Assembly (NCBI RefSeq): GCF_011742925.1
Contig: NZ_WAEL01000005.1
Location: 62,001-126,000 of the forward strand
Length of the DNA: 64,000 nt
Source: Fibrivirga algicola
Lineage (GTDB): Bacteria > Bacteroidota > Bacteroidia > Cytophagales > Spirosomataceae
Direction of reading: 5' to 3'
Program-made: the position numbers and the translations under genes
Part shown: positions 24,989 to 33,142 of the stretch, one piece after another
Position numbering within the stretch: the stretch's first letter is position 1
Layout: each line of letters begins with the position of its first letter
The notes under the pieces: model-generated
Told to the model about the DNA's origin: nothing
Databases searched by the model: none
The model's input: only the letters and a program-made list of their open reading frames with translations

Positions 24989-27172
24989 ATGAAAATCGCC
25001 GTTTTTCTACGCCTCTTGAAACAGCACGCTTTTTGGTTTGTGCTGATTCCGCTTGTAACGGCAGGCACTGCCTTTTACCTGACTCGCAACGAGGTAAAGA
25101 CGTACAAGTCGGAAGCTGCGCTTTATACTGGCCTGGCGTCGGGGTATACGCTGTTAAGCGATAAAATAGCGTCACCCATGGACCGCTCAACCAGCGCGTT
25201 CGACAACCTGCTGTCGACTCTCGGTTCGAAAGAAACCATGTTACAGGTTGGTGTGGCCCTGCTGGCCGACCATCTACAACTCGAGCAGCCCGATAGCCTG
25301 GTGCTTGGAGCGGCTGGTTTTCAGAAGTTACAGCAGGATATCCCCGTTGAAACCAGAGACCTGTTGCCCATATTGGGAAGTACTGCCGACTTGCGCATGG
25401 CGCTGGATAGTTTCGCGAAGATGCCCGCAGCGAACCCGATCAAAAGCCTGCTGCTGAATTCAGATTCGTACTACTCGATTACCAAAATGGGGGAAAAGCT
25501 GAAGGCGGCGCCCCGGAAGAATACCAACGATGTGCTTCTGATGGAGTATGAAGCCAATGACCCGGCGGTAGCCCAACGAACGTTGACTTACGCCATAGAG
25601 GCCCTAAGCAAACGAAATGCGTATTTCAAAACGTCGGAAACAAAATCGGTGGTTGGTTTCTACGAAGAGAAACTGAAACAGGCGAAGGCTCGTCTCGATG
25701 CGGCAGATGCGGCGCTGCGCGCCTTCGGGACCAACCACCAGGTGCTCGATTACGATGAAGAGGCGCGGAATGTAGCCTCCTCGCGCGAGGCCCTGATTTC
25801 TGAGTACAATCAGGAGAAGATGCGGCGAAATGGCGCAAAAGCGGCCTTAGACGCACTAAATAAACGCTCGGGTATGCAAAGCAGTGTACAGCTTGCCAGC
25901 GCAGACTTAAATGCCAAACAGCAAAAATTGAGCGAGGCCGAAAGTCAGTTGGCTAATGCTAAAGCGTATAACCAACCCAGAAGCGTGCTTGCCCGATTGC
26001 AGGCAACTGTCACGCAGGCTACCGATGACCTGAAGGCCAGTACGCAGCGCTACGATGCCATTGCCAATAACTCAGACGGGCTGCCGCAGCAGACACTGGC
26101 CACTGACCGGCTAGCCAGGTCGATGCAGTACGAAGAATCGTCGGCTAAGCTGGAAGTGTACGAAAAGCGCATTCGGGAGTTTGAGGCCAAAACGAATGAA
26201 TATGGTCCACTGGGGTCACAGATTCGCCAGCTGAATCGCAACCTGGCTCTTGCTGAACGAGAATATACCGATCTGCTAAACCAGGTGGATCAGTCACGTA
26301 CCCGCGAAAAAGATGTGTCGGTAGGGGGTAAGCTTGATATTCTCGATGCGCCCAATTTCCCGCTGGCACCACTGGCTTCGAAGCGGAAACAGCTGGTGAT
26401 TGTTGGTATAGGCGTTGGGATCTTCATTGCCCTGCTACTCATGGCGCTCCGTTTCTGGCTCGACAAGCGGATCAAATCGCCTGATCATGCCGAAGAATTA
26501 ATTGGTCGTCCGGTTGCGGCTTTGTTTCCAAAGGTTAAAAATCCACTGGCACAGTCGAAAGTTACGAGGGCGTCGCGCAGCATGTTCGAGCAGCTGATGA
26601 ACACCATCAATATTGAGATTGCGCAGGTAACCAATAAGCCATTCCCACCAATTATTACTTTATTTAGTATTCGGCCGGGACAAGGTAAAACCTGGATTTC
26701 TAATGGCTTGATTCGATTATATGCAGAAGCTGATTTACGGGTGGCCTGTTGCTACCCCAGGCGCACCGGCAACGAACAGCGGGAAGACAAATTAGGGGTA
26801 ACGTACTTGCCTTATACCGCCCGTCCGGATTTTATGAACGTGACCAGTCTGGAATACCTGCTCGATCACACAACAGATTTTGACCCAACGCAATACGATC
26901 GAATTCTGCTTGAACTGCCACCGCTTATTAATCATCAGATTCCGGTATACATGATGAAACAGAGCGCATTAGCATTACTCATTATGGATGCTGATGCTGC
27001 CTGGGGGCGAACGGAGCAACAACTTCTTGGCTTGTTCGATCGGGTAACGCAACAGCCGATACTACCTGTTCTGAATAACGTTGACGGTGACTACCTGGAA
27101 GAGACCAGCCAAATGGACATGGGAGAACTTACCGGTAGACCTAAAAAAACGCTACAGCGAGTTGGCCGGTAG
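24989..27172 (+). CDS. Wzc/GumC-like polysaccharide co-polymerase with degenerate BY-kinase domain
   Basis: 727 aa. An N-terminal membrane helix (about 14-32) is followed by a large periplasmic domain with coiled coils (220-300, 305-440), the Pro-rich stretch APNFPLAPLASKRK and a second helix (469-490), as in Wzz/Wzc chain-length regulators. The cytoplasmic end (550-727) is a P-loop domain: S560-I-R-P-G-Q-G-K-T568 serves as Walker A. The Walker A' Asp motif is missing (the strand reads LRVACCYPRR), the Walker B segment ends LELPP rather than DxPP, and there is no Tyr-rich tail. It is therefore probably not an active tyrosine autokinase. It should set chain length and link inner-membrane polymerisation to export. 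It is co-transcribed with the TolC-like gene. Confidence 0.85.
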   Translation: MKIAVFLRLLKQHAFWFVLIPLVTAGTAFYLTRNEVKTYKSEAALYTGLASGYTLLSDKIASPMDRSTSAFDNLLSTLGSKETMLQVGVALLADHLQLEQPDSLVLGAAGFQKLQQDIPVETRDLLPILGSTADLRMALDSFAKMPAANPIKSLLLNSDSYYSITKMGEKLKAAPRKNTNDVLLMEYEANDPAVAQRTLTYAIEALSKRNAYFKTSETKSVVGFYEEKLKQAKARLDAADAALRAFGTNHQVLDYDEEARNVASSREALISEYNQEKMRRNGAKAALDALNKRSGMQSSVQLASADLNAKQQKLSEAESQLANAKAYNQPRSVLARLQATVTQATDDLKASTQRYDAIANNSDGLPQQTLATDRLARSMQYEESSAKLEVYEKRIREFEAKTNEYGPLGSQIRQLNRNLALAEREYTDLLNQVDQSRTREKDVSVGGKLDILDAPNFPLAPLASKRKQLVIVGIGVGIFIALLLMALRFWLDKRIKSPDHAEELIGRPVAALFPKVKNPLAQSKVTRASRSMFEQLMNTINIEIAQVTNKPFPPIITLFSIRPGQGKTWISNGLIRLYAEADLRVACCYPRRTGNEQREDKLGVTYLPYTARPDFMNVTSLEYLLDHTTDFDPTQYDRILLELPPLINHQIPVYMMKQSALALLIMDADAAWGRTEQQLLGLFDRVTQQPILPVLNNVDGDYLEETSQMDMGELTGRPKKTLQRVGR

Positions 27173-27400
27173 GTGGCTAAGACGATTTAAATTGTAACAA
27201 AAAGGTAAGTGACGGCCAATAAATTTATGGCGAATTGGACCAAGTTAAAGCCGTAATTTCTACAGACAGCCACAGAGTGACCAATCAGGTTATCTTCCAT
27301 CTCAAAACCATCGCTTATCTTTACCTATCACATATAGGTGCGTTCCAAGGGGCCTCACAGGTTCGTATCGATTAAGTGGTTTGATTTTTGCGAGTATAAT

Positions 27401-27420
27401 GCAGCCTGTCGACGGGCTGC
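27401..27420. promoter_or_regulatory. Palindrome upstream of the NRPS gene
   Basis: GCAGCCTGTCGACGGGCTGC is symmetric at 18 of 20 positions and ends 23 bases before the NRPS start codon. It could be an operator or an RNA hairpin in the leader. A near-consensus TATCTTTA lies about 80 bases further upstream. Confidence 0.35.
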
Positions 27421-27443
27421 CGGTTTATGCAAACTGAGTAAAG

Positions 27444-30400
27444 ATGCGCGAAACTACTACCTCGATTATCAGTACAGCCCCAGATTTTGACCCCTTTGCC
27501 GGCCCTCAGCTTGCCCGGATAGTACCCACGACGCAACCGCAACTTGAAATCTGGACTGCCTGCCAGCTGGGCGGTGATGCTGCCAGTTGTGCCTATAATG
27601 AATCAATTTCGCTTCGGCTTACGGGCCCGCTTAATCAACAGGCTTTTAGCCAGGCATGGGCAGAATTGGTTACTCGTCATGATGCCCTGAGAACCACGTT
27701 CAGTGCCGATGGGCAGCAGATGTGCATTTCCGATGAAGTAACCATTGGCCTGGAGATCAATGATCTGACTCATAAATCACCGACAGAACAGCAGGATGAT
27801 TTAGCGGAGTATATTCACCAGCAAGCCTGTTTCCCGTTCGATTTTCAGGCGGGCCCGTTAGTGCAGGTTCGCTTAACCAAATTAGCCGCTGCCGACTGGC
27901 AATTTACGCTAACTGCCCACCATATCATCTGCGATGGCTGGTCGACGGGTGTATTGCTGCAGGAATTAGGAACGCTCTATTCGGCCTATAGTCATGGGAT
28001 AAAACCATTACTCGCTACTGCGCCTCAACTGGCTGACTACGCAATGGAGCAGCAGGAACTGGCAGACAACACCGATTACCGGGAAATAGAGAGGTATTGG
28101 CTTAACCAGTTTCGGGATAACGTACCCACGCTCAACCTGCCCACTGATACTACCCGGTCAGTACCCCGCACCTTCGCCAGCCGACGGGCCGAATTGGTCA
28201 TTAGTGCCGAGTTGGTCAACGCCGTTAGGCAACTCGGCCTGCGCACGTCGAGCAGCCTGGTGGGTACATTGACGGCTGCTTTTGAACTGTGGCTCCATCA
28301 GCTCACCCATCAAAACGATATAGTATTGGGGTTACCCACGGCCGGCCAGCTTATAGTTGGACAGGCAGGGTTGGTAGGACACTGTGTCAATCTACTCCCA
28401 TTACGAAGCCGTTATCTGCCTCAGGAATCGTTTCTACAGTATCTCCGCAAACGACGGTCAGCTCAGCTAGATGCCTATGAACACCAGCCATTAACATTTG
28501 GCAGCCTGCTACGGCAACTAGCCATTCCTCGTGATCCGGCCCGCGTTACGCTGGTGCCTGTCGTGTTCAATGTTGATCTGGAACCCGATAAAGGCGTACA
28601 TTTTTCCGGCCTCACGCATCAATTGCTGACGCATGCCCGCGCGTTCGAAAATTTCGAGCTATCGCTCAATGCACTTGGTACTGAGGGCGGACTTACGTTG
28701 CTGTGGTCATACAATCAGCAGCTGTTCCGGCCCGAGACCATTGCTCGCTTCCACCAGTCGTTTGCTGATCTGCTACTGGCCGTTACCCAGCAGCCCGACG
28801 CAGCATTGGCCGACCTAAGCATCGCTTTAACGGGTAAAGCCACTGGGAACGTACCTGCACCGTTCAACGAGTATCCTTACCCGCGCGAAAAGCCACTGTC
28901 GACTTTATTGAGCGAAACCGCCCGGGAATTTCCCAATAAGGTGGCTATTCGGTTCAAAGAAGAAGCATTAACTTATGCTGAACTGGAGCAACAGGCCAAT
29001 CAGGTGGCGCATGCGTTGCTGGCGCAGGGTGTGAAGCCCGGCGATCGGGTTGGCCTGGCTGTAGACCGGTCGCTGCCGATGGTGACGGGTATGTTGGGTA
29101 TCCTTAAAACCGGTGCTGCCTACGTACCTGTCGACCCGCAACATCCGGCCGACCGACTCACGTACGTGCTGACAGATGCGGGTTGTTCTGTGCTGCTTAC
29201 CTCGAAGGCGCATCAGGGGCGCCTGGCGTTGGCAAACGTGCGTGAGCTGCTGGTAGAAACACTCTGGCCAACGCTGGAACACTATCCCGTAACGCCCCCG
29301 GAGGCGGGCCCCGTTGGTCAGGATATTGCCTACATTCTATATACATCCGGCACCACAGGCCGACCAAAGGGCGCGTTGATTCGTCATCACAGCGTGGCCA
29401 ATGTGCTCTTCAGCATAGCCCGTGAGCCTGGCCTGACCAACACCGATAAGACCATTGCCCTGGCAACCATCGCCTTCGATTTGGCCGTTGTTGAACTATA
29501 CACGCCGCTGCTGGTTGGTGCCGAACTCCTCCTGATCGACCCGGCCACCGCCCGGAATGGCGAAGCATTGGCCCAGTGCCTCAACGATCCGTCTATTACG
29601 TTCATTCAGACCACACCCGCTACGTTGCGGCTCCTGCTTGAGGCTGGCTGGCGGGGCCATGCTGGGCTGCGGCTTATCTCGTGTGCAGAGGCCTTACCCC
29701 TCGAACTGGCTCAGACGCTCTGGGGTTGCTGCCGCGAGTTATGGAACTACTACGGCCCCACTGAAACGACCATATACGCTACCGGAAAGCAGATTCTGCC
29801 CACCGACGAGCGCATTACCATTGGCCATGCCATTGCCAACACCCGGATATACCTGATCGACGAAACCGGACAGCAGGCTGCCGAAGGTCAGCCGGGCGAA
29901 ATCTGTATTGCTGGTGAAGGCGTGTCGGGCGTGTACCTGAATCAGCCCGAGCTAACGGCGGAAAAATTCATTGACAATCCCTTTTCGGCCAAACCCGAAA
30001 AGCTGTACCGCACAGGCGATCTGGGCCGTTATCTGAACGGGGGCACACCCAGCACGGCCGATATCGTTTATCTGGGCCGAATTGATCAGCAGGTCAAGAT
30101 CAGGGGCTTCCGGATCGAGTTGGGCGAGATTGAGCATACGCTCGTGCAACTAGACGGCATAAAACAGGTACTGGTAACGGCTCGTGAAGATCAGCCCGGC
30201 GACCAGCGACTGGTGGCCTACGTTGTGCCCGAAGAAAGTCCGGTTGGTGGCTTCGGTGAGAGCGGCGTAAGTGCCGTCGGCAGCGAGCAGGCTAAGACCT
30301 GGCGTCAGCAGGCTGCTAAGCTCTTGCCCGAGTATATGCTGCCGACTGATTTCGTGCTGCTGCCCCGGTTTGCCGTAACCACCAACGGTAAAATTGATCG

Positions 30401-31589
30401 TAAAGCGTTGCCTGCTCCGCCAAATACGCGTGTTGCGGCGGCAACGGCAGCACCCATCCCTCTGAGTCAACAGCCGGAAACGCCCGAAGAGCAAATGCTA
30501 TCGGCACTTTGGAGTCAGGTGTTGAGCCGAGACCGCATTGGCCTTGACGATAATTTCTTCGAGCTGGGTGGGCACTCGCTCATGGCCGTTCAGCTCATGG
30601 CCCGGCTGCAGGAAAAAACGGGCCGTCGGTTACCCCTGGCTTCGCTCTTCGAGTACCCGACTATCCGCACGCTGGCCGCCCTCGTGCGGGAGGATGACAA
30701 GCCCGTATCATGGGAGTCGCTGGTGCCTATCAAGCCTACCGGCACGCGTCAGCCGCTGTATATTGTGCATGGGGCTGGCCTTAACGTATTGCTGTTCAAC
30801 GCTGTGGCTCAAAATCTACATCCCGACCAACCGGTATATGGGTTACAGGCCAAAGGGCTAAATGGCGTCGATGAGCCGTTGCGCAGCATCGAGTCCATGG
30901 CCGCGCATTACAACGAAGAAATCATCAAGCACAACCCGTCTGGCCCGTATTCACTGAGTGGGTTTTCATTTGGCGGTATTGTTGCATTTGAGATGGCCCG
31001 TCAGCTCACTGAGCAGGGCAGAAAGGTGGCACTGGTGGCACTGTTCGATGCTGGGGCCTATGATCCCGGCCATGAAAACCCGTGGTGGCAGCGCAAGCAG
31101 CAACGCCTGACCTTGTTGAGTAATAAAGTAAGCCACACAATGTCGTTTTTGGCTAAACATGGCTGGCAGGGCGTCAACTACAAGATGGAGTCGATTGACC
31201 GGCGGCTGATCAAGAAGTACTGGTGGCTAAAGTCCAGCACCCGGCCTGACAAAGTACTGCTTCGGATGGCTATTCGGGCCTACTGGCAGCTTAAGTTTGG
31301 TCAGGCCCAGCAGCAGGAAGCCATCCTGGATACTCGCTTCAAAATCGAAGCGATCAACGATGTAGCCCTGGCGGAGTTTCGGCTGAGACCGGCCGACGTA
31401 GCGGTGCATCTTTTCCGGGCTACGGTGCAAACCTTCTACATGGATGATTACGAGTATTACGGCTGGCGCGCCTTTGCCCTGAAGGGGGTCCATGTCCACG
31501 ACGTACCCGGCGAGCACAGCTACATATTTGCCCCGCCCAACGATAAGGAGTTTGCCCAAAAGCTCCAGGCAGTTCTGGACGGGCGGTAA
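27444..31589 (+). CDS. Single-module non-ribosomal peptide synthetase (C-A-T-TE)
   Basis: 1381 aa. Condensation domain (about 25-460) with HHIICDG at 159-165; adenylation domain (about 480-985) with YTSGTTGRPKG near 632, NYYGPTE near 767, YRTGDLGRY and the catalytic Lys in TNGKIDRK; thiolation domain with LGGHSLMA (phosphopantetheine Ser about 1044); thioesterase (about 1100-1381) with GFSFGG (Ser about 1174) and a His in GEHSY near 1358. By eye the ten specificity positions read D-L-V-Q-I-C-Y-I-Y-K; I do not assign an amino acid. An initial C domain means an acyl or aminoacyl donor must come from elsewhere. A matching phosphopantetheinyl transferase is 4 kb away in the same polysaccharide locus. 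The product is unknown. Confidence 0.93.
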   Translation: MRETTTSIISTAPDFDPFAGPQLARIVPTTQPQLEIWTACQLGGDAASCAYNESISLRLTGPLNQQAFSQAWAELVTRHDALRTTFSADGQQMCISDEVTIGLEINDLTHKSPTEQQDDLAEYIHQQACFPFDFQAGPLVQVRLTKLAAADWQFTLTAHHIICDGWSTGVLLQELGTLYSAYSHGIKPLLATAPQLADYAMEQQELADNTDYREIERYWLNQFRDNVPTLNLPTDTTRSVPRTFASRRAELVISAELVNAVRQLGLRTSSSLVGTLTAAFELWLHQLTHQNDIVLGLPTAGQLIVGQAGLVGHCVNLLPLRSRYLPQESFLQYLRKRRSAQLDAYEHQPLTFGSLLRQLAIPRDPARVTLVPVVFNVDLEPDKGVHFSGLTHQLLTHARAFENFELSLNALGTEGGLTLLWSYNQQLFRPETIARFHQSFADLLLAVTQQPDAALADLSIALTGKATGNVPAPFNEYPYPREKPLSTLLSETAREFPNKVAIRFKEEALTYAELEQQANQVAHALLAQGVKPGDRVGLAVDRSLPMVTGMLGILKTGAAYVPVDPQHPADRLTYVLTDAGCSVLLTSKAHQGRLALANVRELLVETLWPTLEHYPVTPPEAGPVGQDIAYILYTSGTTGRPKGALIRHHSVANVLFSIAREPGLTNTDKTIALATIAFDLAVVELYTPLLVGAELLLIDPATARNGEALAQCLNDPSITFIQTTPATLRLLLEAGWRGHAGLRLISCAEALPLELAQTLWGCCRELWNYYGPTETTIYATGKQILPTDERITIGHAIANTRIYLIDETGQQAAEGQPGEICIAGEGVSGVYLNQPELTAEKFIDNPFSAKPEKLYRTGDLGRYLNGGTPSTADIVYLGRIDQQVKIRGFRIELGEIEHTLVQLDGIKQVLVTAREDQPGDQRLVAYVVPEESPVGGFGESGVSAVGSEQAKTWRQQAAKLLPEYMLPTDFVLLPRFAVTTNGKIDRKALPAPPNTRVAAATAAPIPLSQQPETPEEQMLSALWSQVLSRDRIGLDDNFFELGGHSLMAVQLMARLQEKTGRRLPLASLFEYPTIRTLAALVREDDKPVSWESLVPIKPTGTRQPLYIVHGAGLNVLLFNAVAQNLHPDQPVYGLQAKGLNGVDEPLRSIESMAAHYNEEIIKHNPSGPYSLSGFSFGGIVAFEMARQLTEQGRKVALVALFDAGAYDPGHENPWWQRKQQRLTLLSNKVSHTMSFLAKHGWQGVNYKMESIDRRLIKKYWWLKSSTRPDKVLLRMAIRAYWQLKFGQAQQQEAILDTRFKIEAINDVALAEFRLRPADVAVHLFRATVQTFYMDDYEYYGWRAFALKGVHVHDVPGEHSYIFAPPNDKEFAQKLQAVLDGR

Positions 31590-31624
31590 CACGTCACTGA
31601 CCTGGTTTGTGTCTTATTAGTAAA

Positions 31625-31676
31625 AATTGACGCTGCATTGTGCTACCGTACCCGGCAGCACAATGCAGCGTCAATT
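31625..31676. terminator. Perfect 20-bp hairpin between convergent NRPS and flippase genes
   Basis: Arms 31625-31644 and 31657-31676 are exact reverse complements around a 12-base loop. It is 35 bases past the NRPS stop and 29 bases past the flippase stop on the other strand, suiting a bidirectional terminator. T residues are few. Confidence 0.65.
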
Positions 31677-31705
31677 GGTTGTTTCTCAGATTTGCCGGCG
31701 AGGTT

Positions 31706-33142
31706 CTACAACGCTTGCCGTAGCTGTTTTAACTCCCTGATCGAGAATTTGAAGGCAAGGGTGAGGCCGCTGTATATGGCGCCACCAATAACTATTTCGC
31801 TGAGGGCGTTTACGATACCTTCATACCCAAAAAATGCCTTGTAGGCAGTTACAGCACCAACCATCAGCAGGCAAAATAGCACTGGGCGCGCTACATTACG
31901 CAGAAACACGCCCATAAAACTGCCAATCAGGTAGTGAACAATGGCAAAGTTGAGAATGAGGTTAAACAGCGTGGTAAGCAAAAAAGCCATGGCTGCCCCC
32001 GTAACGCCGTATTGCCGACCCAGCCAGTACACCAGCGGGATCTTCACCACCAGCGTAACCAGATTCAGATAGAATAGGAGGTTGGGCTTACCCTTCGTGA
32101 AGGCGAGCGTAAACAGAGGATGATTCAGGCACATCATCATGCCGATAAACACAAAAATCCGGATGAGGTCAACTGTGCCTTCCCAGCCGGGTCCATACAA
32201 CAGCGGAACTACACTGTCGGCCGTCAGAAAAAGACCAACCAGCAATGGGAAATTACAGTAACTCAGGATGTCCAGAATTTTCAGATAGAGCCGTTTTAAC
32301 TCGTCGTTGTTATTCTGCATCTTGGCCAGTACCGGGTAAGCAACCTGCAGAATGATGGGGTTTAGCTTGGTGATCGGGAAGATGGCCAGCTGGTAAGCAA
32401 GCGTGTACAGGCCCAGCATTTCATTGCCCAGCACAAAGCCGATAAACAGGTTATCGTAGTTTGACTGTACATAGCCCAGAATACCGTCGCCAAGGTTGAA
32501 AATGCCGAACCGGAGGTGCTCTCCGACTTTATCAAAGGTGAAGCGCAGGACAGGTTTAAACAACGAACTGCCCAGGATGATCAGCAGCGGGGTTTTAATG
32601 GCCTGCATGACCAGTTGCCCAATTACCAGCGACAGCTCATGGTAGCCGTTGTAGGCCAGTGTCAGCGTAGTGAGCGTGCCAAAGAACGTACCCACAATTT
32701 CGATGAGGGCGATGGTGCGGAACTGTAGCTCCTTTTCCATCAAAAACAGATAAATCTGCCCGAAGTAAACGATCAGGAAATAGCACGATGACAGATGCAA
32801 TACCCGTTCCAGTCTAGGCTCCTCCTTGAAGGCAACAATGGCTGGCGTTGCCAACTGAATGACACCGAAAATCAGTAGGCCTAGGGTGAGGTTCATCAGG
32901 TAGATGGTCGACAGAACCGATCGGTCACTTTCCTGCTTGTATATGATCGAGTTGGAGAAACCCAGATTGGTGAAAAGCTGAAAGAAGCTCAGGATCAGGT
33001 TACTGACTGCTACCAGCCCAAAATCACCGGGAGTGAGCAGTCGGGCCAACACAACCATCTGCCCAAACTGGAATACCGTAGAAATCACCGTAGCAATGGT
33101 GATCCATTTCCCCCCGTTTATCGCCGCACTTTTTGTATTCAT
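31706..33142 (-). CDS. Wzx-type polysaccharide flippase (MOP superfamily)
   Basis: 478 aa with about 12-14 hydrophobic segments. The N terminus (KSAAINGGKWITIATVISTVFQFGQMVVLARLLTPGDFGLVA) is typical of the lipopolysaccharide biosynthesis/PST branch that includes WzxC. It should flip undecaprenyl-linked oligosaccharide repeats from the cytoplasmic to the periplasmic face. Its ATG overlaps the stop of the GH-A gene upstream by 4 bases (ATGA), indicating translational coupling. The substrate is presumably the repeat unit made by the surrounding glycosyltransferases. Confidence 0.9.
   Translation of the reverse strand: MNTKSAAINGGKWITIATVISTVFQFGQMVVLARLLTPGDFGLVAVSNLILSFFQLFTNLGFSNSIIYKQESDRSVLSTIYLMNLTLGLLIFGVIQLATPAIVAFKEEPRLERVLHLSSCYFLIVYFGQIYLFLMEKELQFRTIALIEIVGTFFGTLTTLTLAYNGYHELSLVIGQLVMQAIKTPLLIILGSSLFKPVLRFTFDKVGEHLRFGIFNLGDGILGYVQSNYDNLFIGFVLGNEMLGLYTLAYQLAIFPITKLNPIILQVAYPVLAKMQNNNDELKRLYLKILDILSYCNFPLLVGLFLTADSVVPLLYGPGWEGTVDLIRIFVFIGMMMCLNHPLFTLAFTKGKPNLLFYLNLVTLVVKIPLVYWLGRQYGVTGAAMAFLLTTLFNLILNFAIVHYLIGSFMGVFLRNVARPVLFCLLMVGAVTAYKAFFGYEGIVNALSEIVIGGAIYSGLTLAFKFSIRELKQLRQAL

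Noticed and set aside
27444-31589. Assigning an amino acid to the adenylation domain
   Set aside because: The ten-residue code was read by eye and matches no code I am certain of, so no substrate is claimed.
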